From assembly GCA_020205615.1 (NCBI GenBank), contig CM035170.1, positions 36,666,183-36,730,182 on the forward strand: a stretch of 64,000 nt of DNA, written 5' to 3'. The position numbers were made by a program, and so were the translations under genes. The DNA comes from Panax quinquefolius (taxonomy: Eukaryota > Streptophyta > Magnoliopsida > Apiales > Araliaceae). The notes beneath the pieces are model-generated. The model did no database searches and was not told where the DNA came from. It was given only the letters and a program-made list of their open reading frames with translations. Below, one piece after another: positions 22,721-33,479 of the stretch. The first letter of the stretch is position 1. Each line of letters opens with the position of its first letter.

Positions 22721-23340
22721 GTACCTACGTATCTATGCACTTCTACTTGGGTAAATGAATTTCTCATTAAGAAACTACATAAGGATAAGCTTGTCACGCT
22801 TGCTTTCTCTATGGAACTGGTATAATTTTGTTTGTGCTGCTCACTTAGGTATAACCCTCCATTTTTTAGTATTGTCTATTATAAATTGTGTGGATACTGA
22901 TGTCCACTGGGTTTATTTATTGCACTAACTGCTATGTGATATATTTATCTGAGATTTGATATAAATGTTAAATTTTACAACATATCTACCTCTCTGAAAA
23001 TTTATTTTTGAAATGACAATCTCTCTATGCTGATTTAATTCAACTTTATTCTTCTAAATAGTGTATTACCGCATTCTACGAAAGAAGGTTTTAAATGACA
23101 AATCTTGCTATCTTTTGTAATCATTCTTGAAGTTGACAAAACATACTTATTTTCTATGTGACATGTGGCTCTCTTCTGTTACCTTTTTAAATAAAATCTT
23201 TATCCAAACTACTGTTTTACTTAAATATTTTTTGAGAATAACTACAGTTATTCGTATGGTCATATTTTCTACCAAATCTTAACTGAGTATAAGAGCTATA
23301 TTACCTGCAGCCTATCATTACTCTATCCTCTACTTATCTC

Positions 23341-23348
23341 TATATAAA
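23341..23348 (+). promoter_or_regulatory. TATA motif before the envelope-like region
   Basis: TATATAAA, 14 bp before an ATG at 23362. The spacing is too short for a standard promoter of that ATG. It could serve the ORF at 23697. Similar motifs precede the Athila 3' ORFs. Confidence 0.3.
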
Positions 23349-23361
23349 CTCATTTTCAAAA

Positions 23362-23640
23362 ATGGTGCATTCATCTTTTCAACTCTTACTTAGTCTCATC
23401 CTCTCCTTTGTCGTTCCTGCATCCTTACTAATAAAGTCTAATCTGTTTTCATCCAAACGAAAAACATTTCATCTGCATTCTGAGTTACAATTTTCTAATG
23501 TTGTCCCTCACCTCACTACTGCATTTGGACAATCTAAATATAGGACTATGAGACACAATATGTGTCCAGGGAATATCATTACATTTCATAGTTTTCAGAC
23601 TTGTTCAAAAAATTTAAAAATTTTGGGTGGGAGTGTTTAG
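23362..23640 (+). pseudogene. Possible N-terminal part of the envelope-like ORF
   Basis: A 92-codon ORF opening MVHSSFQLLLSLILSFVVPA, which reads like a short hydrophobic leader, and ending 56 bp before the 303-codon ORF. It is in the same frame class (23362 and 23697 are both 1 modulo 3) with stops between. It may be the N-terminus of one original reading frame or a chance ORF. No domain recognised. Confidence 0.3.
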
Positions 23641-23696
23641 TCACCTTCTATGATAAATCTATCTATCCTAGTCTTATAGGTTAGTTTTACTCTCAT

Positions 23697-24608
23697 ATGG
23701 ATTTCTCTACTAATTCTTCTGGTTTATTAAAGAGCATCACTACTTGCATTCAAGGACAAACATACATTATTGATGAATTATTTCTTGTCCATGCACTTCA
23801 ACTTCATCCCTCTACCGTAGAATTGCCTAGGGTTAACTCTTATCTTCATCCATCCGGTATCGCTGTGGAGGAATGTATGTTGTTTAAGCACAATCTGTCT
23901 GTTGTAACTGATCAAATGGTGTTAGGACTCTTGTTTGAATATCCTTGCAAGATTTGTTTAGAATTTCTCACTGCTAAGTATCAGTTTCTTGGTAAAATTT
24001 TGAGAAACTATTTCATGCCCGTGAGAGATGATAGAAAACTGTTGCCCTTTGATTTAGAAATCATAAAAAGTATTTTGAATGAGTGCATGCCATATAACTT
24101 AGCCTACTTTTTATTATCCTCCTTTGAATTCTGCTTTCATAACAACTGTCTTGGATTTGGTTTAATGCTCGCTCATATTTTCAATTATCTGAACATTCCT
24201 GTGTCACAACATCAGTCCCAACTTGTTCCCACCAGTAACATTGTCTCCCATTTAAATATGCCACCTCAGACCCTGATTATTTTTAAACTTGTTGATCATG
24301 AGGTTATTGAGTCCAACATAAACATGGCCACTAAGATTGATTCACTTAATAACATGAATCAACTTCTTCTACACAATCAAACTCTTTTGTTAGAAAAGTT
24401 AGAAGATGTGCAGTTATCTCTACATGTTGTTAATACCATGTTATGTTGTCTGATGGAGAACAATAGCTTGGTTATGGGTCCTTACCCATTTACTACTACT
24501 GTCAATGATGCCCTAGATAATTTTGTGCCACCACCATTTCGTGAAGATCCAGATGTTCACATTCCTGATATCTCTCACTTCTCTCCTCTAAATCTAGAGG
24601 AAATCTAA
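23697..24608 (+). CDS. Envelope-like protein of Sirevirus, 303 codons, uninterrupted
   Basis: Starts MDFSTNSSGLLKSITTC. Residues about 25-165 resemble the globular part of plant envelope-like or 'putative plant transposon' proteins, with PFDLEIIKSILNECMPYNLA followed by an FCFHNNCLGFGLMLAHIFNYLNIP segment. Residues about 205-255 (INMATKIDSLNNMNQLLLHN, then LEKLEDVQLSLHVV) look like a coiled coil. The tail is acidic and Pro-rich (PPPFREDPDVHIPDISHFSP). I see no clear transmembrane segment or signal peptide at this start. Its position between pol and the purine tracts fits Sirevirus ORF-env. The function is unknown in the family. It is the longest intact ORF in the window apart from the Athila gag segment. 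A host gene is possible but less likely given the retroelement context. Confidence 0.6.
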   Translation: MDFSTNSSGLLKSITTCIQGQTYIIDELFLVHALQLHPSTVELPRVNSYLHPSGIAVEECMLFKHNLSVVTDQMVLGLLFEYPCKICLEFLTAKYQFLGKILRNYFMPVRDDRKLLPFDLEIIKSILNECMPYNLAYFLLSSFEFCFHNNCLGFGLMLAHIFNYLNIPVSQHQSQLVPTSNIVSHLNMPPQTLIIFKLVDHEVIESNINMATKIDSLNNMNQLLLHNQTLLLEKLEDVQLSLHVVNTMLCCLMENNSLVMGPYPFTTTVNDALDNFVPPPFREDPDVHIPDISHFSPLNLEEI

Positions 24609-24817
24609 CTATTTGAACAATCTGTTATATTGACTAACTATTTGGGATGACTGTACCTAACTCTCCTAACCCCTCTCTACTACTACTACAACTACTAATG
24701 CTGCTAGACCTATCTTTTCTAGTTATATATATATTTTGATTACTAACTCTCTGTGCAGGCTTACTTACCCAAGTTTTCTGCAGGATTATATCTTTTACCC
24801 CATCATTTTTTATGATG

Positions 24818-25049
24818 ACAAAGGGGGAGAAGAAAAATATTATAAACTGCTATGTGATTGAATAAATTGTTATAGACTACCTATAACTGTTATATAAAAT
24901 GCTATAAGATTGGATAAACTGCTATGAGATTGAATAAACTGTTATAAACTGCTATATTTGGAATTAAAAAAAATATTCATAATTTGAGGGGGAGTTTTCT
25001 TAAGGGATAAAAATATTTTTATAATTGTCATCATCAAAAAGGGGGAGAT
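24818..25049 (+). other. Multiple polypurine tracts of Sirevirus
   Basis: Purine runs at 24818-24832 (CAAAGGGGGAGAAG), 24985-24993 (TGAGGGGGAG) and 25036-25049 (AAAAAGGGGGAGAT). The last abuts the LTR and is the likely true primer. Between the first two lies a repeat of AAACTGCTATGAGATTGAAT-type units (24840-24960). Repeated purine tracts are a known Sirevirus trait. Confidence 0.7.
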
Positions 25050-25346
25050 TGATAGGTCTCATTTTATTTTATATATATTTTGATGATAAAATTATGTAGT
25101 AATTAAATTATTTAATTTATTTTTAAACTACTTTCTAATTTTACTTGAATTAATTTTTATTGACCTTGATAATTTAAATGTCAAGTGTTAAATAAATTGA
25201 TTCATATAAAATTCAAGGCAAGGAGATCCTATTTCTTTTCAAAATCAAAGTTGGGCAAAAATCGATTTATTACATGCATACATAAAATAATATATCAAGT
25301 ATAGTATATATGTATATATATAAAATTTGCATACATCATATGTTAC

Positions 25347-25349
<3 letters not shown>

Positions 25350-25395
<46 letters not shown>
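25350..25395. repeat. (AT)n microsatellite
   Basis: About 22 AT units within the LTR. AT-rich dinucleotide runs continue loosely to 25560. Confidence 0.9.
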
Positions 25396-25400
<5 letters not shown>

Positions 25401-25861
25401 TAGGAAGTATATATATTATAAGTACTAACTATATATATATATATGTCAGTATGATAATTAATTTATGTATACATATATCATATAAGTACGTACATATGTA
25501 TATATAACAAGTGTGTCCTATATATATATACATTAACGTGTATGTGCATAATATATATAATGTGCATATTATATAAGTATCATGCATGTTTGTGTGAAGT
25601 GCATGTGCTGGCAATTAAAACCGTGTGTGTGACATTCTTTTGGGGACTTAAAACCGCGTGAGTGTGCTGGCATTAAAGCATGTGTTGGTCAAATTTTCAT
25701 AAAATGCTAAGTGAATGGATTTTGGCCCAGGCGAAATTAAAAGTTCTTCCGCGTAAAAATCCTTTCTCATCTAGACCGTTAAATTCAAAAATACATCATC
25801 CAAATCATACATTAAAAATCAGTTTTCACAAATTATATTTTTGCCCCCGACTTCAAAAATC

Positions 25862-25869
25862 TATAAATA
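25862..25869 (+). promoter_or_regulatory. Sirevirus LTR TATA box
   Basis: TATAAATA followed by GGGAGTATTTCATTC, with a plausible transcription start about 30 bp downstream. It is the only consensus TATA with this spacing in the LTR. Confidence 0.55.
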
Positions 25870-26163
25870 GGGAGTATTTCATTCATTTAGTTTTTACCAA
25901 TTCAGTGAAAAGCAAAGCATACTCTCCTTGCCTACATTCTCTCTAAAAGCTTTATATCTCTTCTTATAAAAGTTCTAATTATTTTTAGAAGAGAAAATTG
26001 GTCCAAGTATTGAGATACGTCGTATAAGTTTAACTTTTGTTGAATTATTTCTTACTTGTTTTATATAAATATAGATATACGAATATAAATTGTTATACAT
26101 AATTTTATATATCTATATTTCATCTATTTGTCAAATAAAAGGATACTTTAGCCGTATGTTACT

Positions 26164-26475
26164 TTACGGAGATACACCTCTACGTAGAGGAATTCGAACC
26201 GTACGATTCCTTATAGTCTTCAGTAACCTTTTATCGACATTATTTATATAAATATCGTAAAATAGATACGACACTTGATAGCTCAAAACGACACTGAGAT
26301 ATTCCTCCAAAAAGAGGAGTCATCCGAACTGGATTTGAGAATCGTAGTGATCTATTGAAAATATTTATATAAATATCAATTATAAAATTATAAATTTTGT
26401 CATACTTAGACGCCGCAAGGCTACGGAGATACACCTCTACAAAGAGGAATTCGAACCGTACGATTCCTTATAGTA
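26164..26475 (+). repeat. Three palindrome-bearing repeats in Sirevirus LTR
   Basis: GGAGATACACCTCTACGTAG (26168) recurs as GGAGATACACCTCTACAAAG (26418), each followed by AGGAATTCGAACCGTACGAT and TCCTTATAGT. A middle, diverged copy starts near 26298 (GAGATATTCCTCCAAAAAGA). The core CCTCTACGTAGAGG is a perfect 14-bp palindrome. The other two keep the arms CCTC(T/C) and (A)GAGG with changed loops. Confidence 0.8.
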
Positions 26476-26756
26476 CTAAGTGACATTATTTATAAAAGTT
26501 CACATAATAGATAAAATATTCTTATATATTATCTGAGTTAAACAATAATATTTGCTATATTAGTTCATGCTTAACTGACTTGATAAATATTGTTTGAATT
26601 AATTTATTCCTTTTATACAAGTATTGATATATAAAAATTTTCATATAATACTTCTTAAAGATTATCTAAGAAACAATCTTATATAATCCATAGAAAAACA
26701 CTCTTTATTTTAAAGAGTTAATAATTCTTTATAAATTGCATTTAACTTATATATCT

Positions 26757-27056
26757 ACTTAAACCGAAGCATTGTTAAGCTAAAGCTAAAATTAACTTAT
26801 CTGCTTATTTAAGAAGCATCTCTCAAAAACATAAAAGTTACTTGAACTTTTATAACAGTGCATAAAATTTCATATTTGCTTAAACAGAAGCATTATTTGA
26901 TTAAAGCATAAATTACTATCTGCTTACAAAGAAGCATATTTTCTCAAGTAGAAAAGTCTTTGAACTTCTATAAATATATTTGTTCTTTAATTGATATCTG
27001 TTTATTTAAGAAGCATCAATCTGTACCAAATTCTTATCTGCTTATTTGAGAAGCAC
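26757..27056 (+). repeat. Array of ~20-bp hairpin motifs
   Basis: Six spaced copies of TCTGCTTATTTAAGAAGCAT or variants, at about 26757, 26799, 26874, 26919, 26997 and 27037. In each copy the arms TGCTT and AAGCA can pair, while the loop changes (ATTTAAG, AAACAG, ACAAAG, ATTTGAG). Confidence 0.8.
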
Positions 27057-27550
27057 TTTGTTGTAAAATAATTTGTAAAAAGAGAAAAATGTCAGAGTTA
27101 GTTTATTTTATGTACCTGTGAGAAAGGCGAGTAATAATTCGACCAAGACCAGAGTGTTAGAGAGGTCTGCGGGAAGTTGGGTCTCTAGTGTACTTGTGAG
27201 GTGAGGAAGAGACTGTTGTTTCAAGACCAGATCATATAATCGAATTGAACTCAAAAGGAGGAACAACTAAACTTGAGGAGGGAGTAGGGAGCTTGCTGTC
27301 CAAGATAGAATAGTTGAAAAAGTTGGAAGTTTGTCTTTAAAACTTTGTAAAGGTTTCTTCGCCTGTTGAAGGAGTTTTTATTACTGATAGTAATAGGATC
27401 TCAAGTTCCAAGTAGCGACTTGAGACTGGATGTAACAACATACCAAGGGGTGTATGTTATGAACCAGATAAATCTATGTGCATTGTGTGATTGAATTTTT
27501 ATTATATTGCTTGCTAATTTCTAAAACTACAAATCAATTATTAAATATTC

Positions 27551-28190
27551 AAAAAGGCCTAATATAATTTTTAACCTGCAATAATCTATTCATTTAGCCT
27601 TTAAGATTATTATTGGACTTTCAACCTCTTCCCATATAAAGGCTTGTACAACTCAGCTATCATATAAGTCCTTAGTTTAAATCCCACATAATTCTAGCTT
27701 TCTTTTACTCAATACGAATTTTATTTAATTCGTATCTCATCATCCACAACTCTTTTCTGAGTTTGCATAGTATCATTTCATAGTACAACTTACATACATA
27801 CAACAATTTTGCTATAAAGTTTTTAATCATTTGATTGATATTCTCTCATGCTATGAATTTATCAGATCACGTTGTGATCTCTTATTATAATCGTATTATA
27901 TTACGATTCTTTTCTATTCCATGATCATTTTATGTTAAGATCTTCTTTTCCTTTATACTTTTAGTCTTATAGACTCTATCTATTCATTATTACTGTTCAT
28001 CGTTATCATCAAAGTTAAGTAACTCTGTATCTTTATAACTTTTTAAGATTCTTCTTTGAATCTTACTTACTTAATAATACATTTCCCAAATTTGTCGCTT
28101 AAATCTTAAACTCTATTTGAGTTTATTCCTTATCCTCATCCCGCTTGTTATAACCTAAGGTATTCTTACCAATGGTTTATAACCTATCAT
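27551..28190 (-). other. Leader of a minus-strand gypsy-type element
   Basis: No ORF. Read on the minus strand it follows a primer site (28201-28191) and ends near a splice-acceptor-like string (ATTATTGCAG, about 27570-27580), where gag would be expected (compare TTTTGTTGCAG before gag at 10371). The Sirevirus appears to have inserted just there. Confidence 0.45.
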
Positions 28191-28201
28191 CTTTGATACC
28201 A
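28191..28201 (-). other. Primer binding site, initiator tRNA-Met
   Basis: TGGTATCAAAG on the minus strand, two bases after the LTR end TCACA. It is the same variant as at 10186. Confidence 0.7.
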
Positions 28202-28203
28202 AC

Positions 28204-28457
28204 TGTGACTTCCCCAAATCCGAACACTTTTTACCTCAGATCTAGTACGTTACGATACGTCATTTCTATAACTATTGCGGAAGATATAAACATAAATTGT
28301 TCATACAATAAATCTTTTCAACATAATCCCTAAGATCTACAACCTTAACTTAATACATACCTTCAATATCTTAAAAGATTTACAATGTCATTTGCGTCAA
28401 AAAATTTAATAGTTCTAGTTGCATAATACTTTAATCTTGCATTTTGCCTTTGCCTCT
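28204..28457 (-). mobile_element. Minus-strand gypsy LTR, first part
   Basis: Starts TGTGACTTCCCCAAATCCG (minus-strand LTR 3' end) and is interrupted after 254 bp by the Athila composite. The LTR continues at 62537. The short minus-strand ORF at 28363-28545 straddles the junction and is meaningless. Confidence 0.7.
28453..28457. repeat. Target site duplication, left copy (CCTCT)
   Basis: CCTCT directly left of the first Athila LTR. The partner is at 62537-62541. Confidence 0.85.
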
Positions 28458-29862
28458 TGATAAGTGGATTTAATATACACGAATCAATGTTCATTTCAAG
28501 TTTAAATTCGTAGTTATCTTCTTGTTTGTGTTCGTTTTCACTCATTTCATGTTATTTTATTTGTAGGGTGGTTATGGAGGCAAGTGGTGAAGAAAGACGG
28601 AGTTTTGGAGCGAAAGTGGAAAAACGTATGAAGTCGCAATTTTTCTTTAGCAAGAGCTATGCTGGTCAAAAGGGCCTTATTAGTTTTGCACCCTTCACCG
28701 GGCTGGGTGCAAAATCTGGAGACTCTGCTCATTGTTTGAACTCTGCTGGGAATTGGTTTGTGGGACTTTGTTGAGGCACCTAGACTCTACAAAAGGCAGA
28801 CTTCAGCCAAAACAGAGGGAGGGCTAGATATTACGTTGCAAAGAACAAATCACACAACACAAGAAGCATAATTCAGAGAAAAATTCCAGGATTCAAGTGC
28901 GAGCTATGGAGGAGTAATTTGAAGAGATTATCGTAACGGTTACAATTCTAGGCTACGTGAAGTGTGTTCATCATTCTTCTTCTCTTTAGTCTTTTATTTG
29001 TAATTGAAAGGATGTTTCCATTAGATTATTCAGTTTTTAATTCATTCGTTATGAACTAATTTGCTTATTGGACTTGTGATGGATCCTTGGGTGAAATGAT
29101 GATTCTATAGCTTTGATTTCCAATTCAATAAAATATTTTCAGTTTATCTATGTTAATTCGAGCGTGAATTTATGAATTTCTTGATCAACAATTCCTTGTG
29201 GATTTGAATGGAATCGAGAAAGGATATTCAAATCTAGACCTAGTTAATATAGCAAGTGTCATGAATTTTGTGAATAGCAGATTTTTGATTATTGTTAAGG
29301 TAGAGATATGCTTGACATCACATGTAATCAGATAGAGAACTTAAGCTTAAACCTTCTTTAATTGCAGTTCACATAGAGATATAGTGAGTTGATTGATTTA
29401 GGTGTTTAACTTGTTTCTATCTTAATTGTGGATTTAAGTTAATATGGTATTAGTGCATCGAGAGGTGGCTAGTATTACATTCGTGTTCTTGATTAATAAA
29501 CTTGGATATTAAATTGAGTTGGAATAAAGGTTTAAAAATCATAGTGAAGCTCAGGGTGAAATCATAAGTCTAATTCTCCATTAATTGTTTGAAAATCATA
29601 GTGAAGCTCAGGGTGAAATCATTCCGGACTTTGATATTAGTGATTGTTTTGTGATAGTTTATTTATTTATTAATTTAGTTTCTATAATTTTAAACCATTG
29701 ATTTGAATAGTTTAATAGAATTAGGATTAATAGAAAATTTATAATTGTGAAGTTAAATTTTTTTGCTAATTTGTCCTCGTGGGAACGATACTTTATTCAC
29801 TACTATATTACTTGTTGACCACGTACACTTGTGTGTTTTGCGCGTATCGATTTTACCCAACA
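28458..29862 (+). mobile_element. Athila LTR1
   Basis: TGATAAGTGGATTTAATATA to TTTTACCCAACA, 1405 bp. It contains GTGGGAACGATACTTTATTC near its end, as do LTR2 and LTR3. A 26-bp direct duplication of the AAATCATAGTGAAGCTCAGG stretch (about 29536 and 29590) makes it longer than the other two. Confidence 0.95.
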
Positions 29863-29868
29863 TGTTTT

Positions 29869-29886
29869 TGGCGCCGTTGCTGGGGA
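29869..29886 (+). other. Primer binding site, tRNA-Asp
   Basis: TGGCGCCGTTGCTGGGGA, one mismatch to the tRNA-Asp complement. It runs straight into the middle of the 3' ORF without any gag. Confidence 0.9.
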
Positions 29887-30995
29887 CCGGTATGACTACA
29901 TGCTAAGCAAAGCCTTTACGTCGGAGCGTGGATTGGCCCCCGAGGGAAATGATGGGGAAATGATGTCTCAAATCTATCAAAAAGGGGTGGATCAAACTCA
30001 CCGAAAATTCGGAACCCGTCGTTGTCAACATTGTCAAGGAGTTTCATGCAAACGCCGAAGACAAAGCCCCATTCAATGCGTTTGTGCGGGGTCGCATGGT
30101 CCCGTTCAGTGATGATGCCATTAATTCATATTATCAGTTGCGGGTGCCACGACAGTGTCAGTATGCACAATTGAGGGATTTTGAACCTGACTACGAGGAG
30201 GTTATCACGAACGTGACAAAGCCGGGAATATCTTGGATTAAAGGTCGAAAGGGAGGTACAGTGTTCCATAGCAAGGACCTTAGCCGGTATGGCAAAATAT
30301 GGTACGCCTTCTTATGCGCTAAATTGCTTTCGTCCCAACACACTTCGGACGTCACCAAAGAGAAGGCGATGTTGTTATACGCAATCGTGCAAGATTTCAT
30401 TATTGACGTCGGGGCTAATATCAGTTTCCCTATCCGCTGGTGTTTACGTGGAAATTTTTCGGGCGGCTTGCCACACCCATCACTCATATGTGCGTTGTGT
30501 CGTAATGCAGGGGTGAGATGATCCGATGATGAGCCTACTCAAATGTTGCTAGCTTTGCTTGATTCTAGAATGATAGCGCAATATTCTGTATGGGCAGGAG
30601 GCGAGTCCCATCCACGAGGTCTGGGCTTTATTTTTCCATCGCCGTCAGAAGACGAAGTTGATGCAGAAGATACCTCAGAGGATGAGGATGAAGGTATGTG
30701 AGAGAAAGGAACCGAGAAAATACCGTAGACTGAGGCAATATCCAGTCCTCAGTTCCTTGAGTTCCAAAATCAAATGATTGCGCACAATAGGGCAGCACGT
30801 CGGGAAATTCGGCGATTGGCGATGCGACAAGATCACATGTTTGATGCTATGAATGCATCTTTTGCCTCACTCAATAAAACACTCCAAAGCTTCAACCAGG
30901 CGGCTCAATATCCATATCAACAACCCAGACCACTGCCTCGATTTCCTCCAAGTGATTCTGATGATGAAGAGCACCAACCACCACCCCAGACTTAG
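29887..30995 (+). pseudogene. Athila 3' ORF (putative plant transposon protein), broken, joined to primer site
   Basis: Begins within the ORF at RYDYMLSKAFTSERGLAPEG. A frameshift lies in the run AAAAAGGGG (about 29980). Then come VRGRMVPFSDDAINSYYQLR, then YEEVITNVTKPGISWIKGRK, then FLCAKLLSSQHTSDVTKEKA, then LPHPSLICALCRNAGVR, a TGA (30519), an acidic stretch (EDEVDAEDTSEDEDEG), a TGA, a helical region (NRAARREIRRLAMRQDHMFD) and the tail PPSDSDDEEHQPPPQT. This order matches the Pfam 'putative plant transposon protein' family, whose biochemical role is not known. The N-terminus (MASQPTSK in other copies) is deleted. Confidence 0.85.
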
Positions 30996-31968
30996 GCGAT
31001 TGTAGGGAAGTCCTCATGCACTTAATTTTATTTTTATCCAATGAGGGCATTGTGTTACTTAAGTTTGGGGGATTTAATTGCTTATTTGGATGCTTTTGTT
31101 ATTTTTTTTACATTCTAGTTTGCATAGTAGATTAGGTTATTTTTGATTTTTCATTGTTTTCATTTCTGTTATTATTATAAAAAAACAAAAAAAAATATAA
31201 ATATTTTTTTTAGTTAAATATTGTGTTTGCATATGTCCAATAGTGCTGTAGTTTATATTATTTGTGGGCCAATGATGAGATTGTGAACAAGTTAATCAAT
31301 ACAATATTGATTATTAGAACTGTGATACAATTTCTATTATGAATCGATTCTAGAACTTGTTTGAAACTGTTATAAAAAGGTTAGCACTAATAACATCTTT
31401 GTTGACCAATCAGTTCCAATTGATACATAAATACGTTCTAAAGGATAATGCTAGGGTAAATGAGAAAACAACAAGGATAGGCAGTAAAGGCTAAAATTAG
31501 GCAAGAACCTAAGTTTAGGGGAGTATATGTAAAATAAAAAATAATAATGAAATAAAAGAAGTATCAGTACCTTGCATGGACCATTGAATTTGGTATTGCG
31601 TAGTTTTAGTTTTAATTGTAATATGCCTATTTTTGACATTTTTTAGTTTGCACTGTATGAGTCATTCTAAGAAATTACTTATGTGTTGAATTGGAGTCCG
31701 TATCAGTTTTCATAGATGTTGAACACACACGCACACTATATCAGTGAAAAGTGTTCAAGATTTGAGAATTAAGATGAAACTGTGGATTGGTTTTGGTAAT
31801 TCATATTGTAGGGTTGCTTGTTTTCTCTAAGGCCGATGAGATAATTTAGTTCTGCGATATTGTTGGATTCTAAGGCTTTTAGATTTTATTTATTTCATCT
31901 CATTGCATTGCATAGTATGTAGTTTGTTTTGTGCTCGAGGACTAGCACGGTTTAAGTTTGGGGGATTT
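30996..31968 (+). other. Athila 3'UTR with three PPT-like motifs
   Basis: Non-coding. AAGTTTGGGGGA occurs at 31061 and 31954 and AAGTTTAGGGGA at 31511, spaced about 445 bp. The last lies just before LTR2 and is the likely functional polypurine tract. Compared with 59947-61160 it lacks about 270 bp near 31530. Confidence 0.8.
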
Positions 31969-33343
31969 TAATAAGTGGATTTAATATACACGAATCGATG
32001 TTCATTTCAAGTTTAAATTCATAGTTATCTTCTTGTTTGTATTCGTTTTCACTCGTTTCATGTTATTTTATGTGTAGGGTGGTCATAGAGGCAAGTGGTG
32101 AAGAAAGACGGAGTTTTGGAGCGAAAGTGGAAAAACGCATGAAGTAACAATTTTTCTTTAGCAAGAGCTATGCCACGGGAAGTAACCTTATTAGCTATGC
32201 ACCCCGTCAGGCGGAATTGCCGAAATCTGGAGACTCTCGTCATTGTTTGAACAACTCTTTGGGACTTGGTTTGTGGGACTTTGTTGAGGCGCCTGGACTC
32301 TACAAAAGGCAGACTTCGGCCAAAACAGAGGGAGAGCTAGATATTACGTTGCAAAGAACAAATCACACAACACAAGAAGCATAATTAAGAGAAAAATTCC
32401 AGGATTCAAGTGCGAGCTTTGGAGGAGTAATTTGAAGAGATTATCGTGACGGTTACAATTCTAGGCTACGTGAAGGGTGTTCATCATTCTTCTTCTCTTT
32501 AGTCTTTTATTTGTAATTGAAAGGATGTTTCCATTAGATTATTCAGTTTTTAATTCATTATGAACTAATTCGCTTATTAGACTTGTGATGGATCCTTGGA
32601 TGAAACGATGATTCTATAACTTTGATTTCCAATTTAATAAAATATTTTCAATTTGTCTATGTTAATTCGAGCTTGAATTTATGAATTGCTTGATCAACAA
32701 TTCCTTATGGATTTGAATGGAATCGAGAGAGGATATTCAAATCTAGACCTAGTTAATATAGCAAGTGTCATGAATTTTGTGAATAGCAGGTTTTTGATTA
32801 TTGTTAAGGTAGAGATATGCTTGACATCACATGTAATCGGATAGAGAACTTAAGTTTAAACCTTCTTTAATTGCAGTTCATATAGAGATATAGTGAGTTG
32901 GTTGATTTAGGTGTTTAACTTGTTTCTATCTTAATTGTGGTTTTAAGTTAATATGGTATTAGTGCATCAAGAGGTGGCTAGTATTACATTCGTGTTCTTG
33001 ATTAATAAACTTGGATATTAAATTGAGTTGGAATAAAGGTTTGAAAATTATAGTGAAGCTCAAGGTGAAATCATAAGTCTAATTCTCTATTAATTGTTTG
33101 AAATTCAGGACTTTGATATTAGTGATTGTTTTGTGATAGTTTATTTATTTATTAATTTAGTTTCTATAATTTTAAACCATTGATTTGAATAGTTTAATAG
33201 AATTAGGATTAATAGAAAATTGATAATTGTGAAGTTAAAATTTTTGCTAATTTGTCCTCGTGGGAACGATACTTTATTCACTACTATATTACTTATTAAC
33301 CACGTACACTTGCGTGTTTTGCGCGTATCGATTTTACCTAACA
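31969..33343 (+). mobile_element. Athila LTR2
   Basis: TAATAAGTGG (first G of TGATAAGTGG changed) to TTTTACCTAACA, 1375 bp. It is preceded by a purine tract and followed by a primer site, so it can act as both 3' and 5' LTR. The five bases after it (AGTTT) do not match CCTCT. Confidence 0.95.
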
Positions 33344-33349
33344 AGTTTT

Positions 33350-33367
33350 TGGCGCCGTTGTCGGGGA
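33350..33367 (+). other. Primer binding site, tRNA-Asp
   Basis: TGGCGCCGTTGTCGGGGA, one mismatch to the tRNA-Asp complement. Confidence 0.9.
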
Positions 33368-33479
33368 CAATTTAGCCGAGATTTTAATATTTTTATGATA
33401 TCAGTTTAATTAGTCCAGTTTTACTTAAACAGTTTTTTTTATTTTTGTTTTTCCAATTTCAGGTTTTTGACATTGGTTT

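Larger units (their letters stand above)
22717..27550 (+). mobile_element. 3' part of a Sirevirus-type copia element
   Basis: Three Sirevirus traits are visible: an envelope-like ORF after pol (23697-24608), several purine tracts after it (24818, 24985, 25036) and a long LTR beginning TGATAGGTCTC at 25050. The chromovirus complex to the left truncates or separates it from gag and pol. 22717-23340 has no open frame and I cannot identify it firmly. The right end is estimated, because the LTR end has no primer site or duplication to fix it. Confidence 0.65.
25050..27550 (+). mobile_element. Sirevirus-type LTR (end approximate)
   Basis: Begins TGATAGGTCTCATTTTA after the purine tract. It contains AT microsatellites (25350-25395), a TATA box (25862), the CCTCTACGTAGAGG repeats, an array of CTGCTTA/AAGAAGCA hairpins and a U5-like stretch with GATGTAACAACATACC near 27430. 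The end is set near 27550 only because leader-like sequence of another element follows. It could lie up to about 100 bp either side. Confidence 0.55.

Noticed and set aside
23697..24608. Host single-copy gene for the 303-codon ORF
   Set aside because: Purine tracts and an LTR start follow it directly, and the sequence pattern fits retroelement envelope-like proteins better. Kept as retroelement CDS at moderate confidence.
28183..28189. CCTATCA as the Sirevirus LTR end, mirroring its TGATAGG start
   Set aside because: The stretch reads as the leader just after the primer site of the minus-strand gypsy element, and the LTR would be 3.1 kb with a leader inside it. Treated as coincidence.
28363..28774. 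Short ORFs on both strands at 28363-28774, repeated at 32058 and 52051
   Set aside because: They fall in Athila LTR sequence, and each LTR copy breaks them differently. No coding conservation.
29869..33367. tRNA-Asp-like strings
   Set aside because: Only the 18-base complement of the tRNA 3' end is present. These are primer sites, not tRNA genes.
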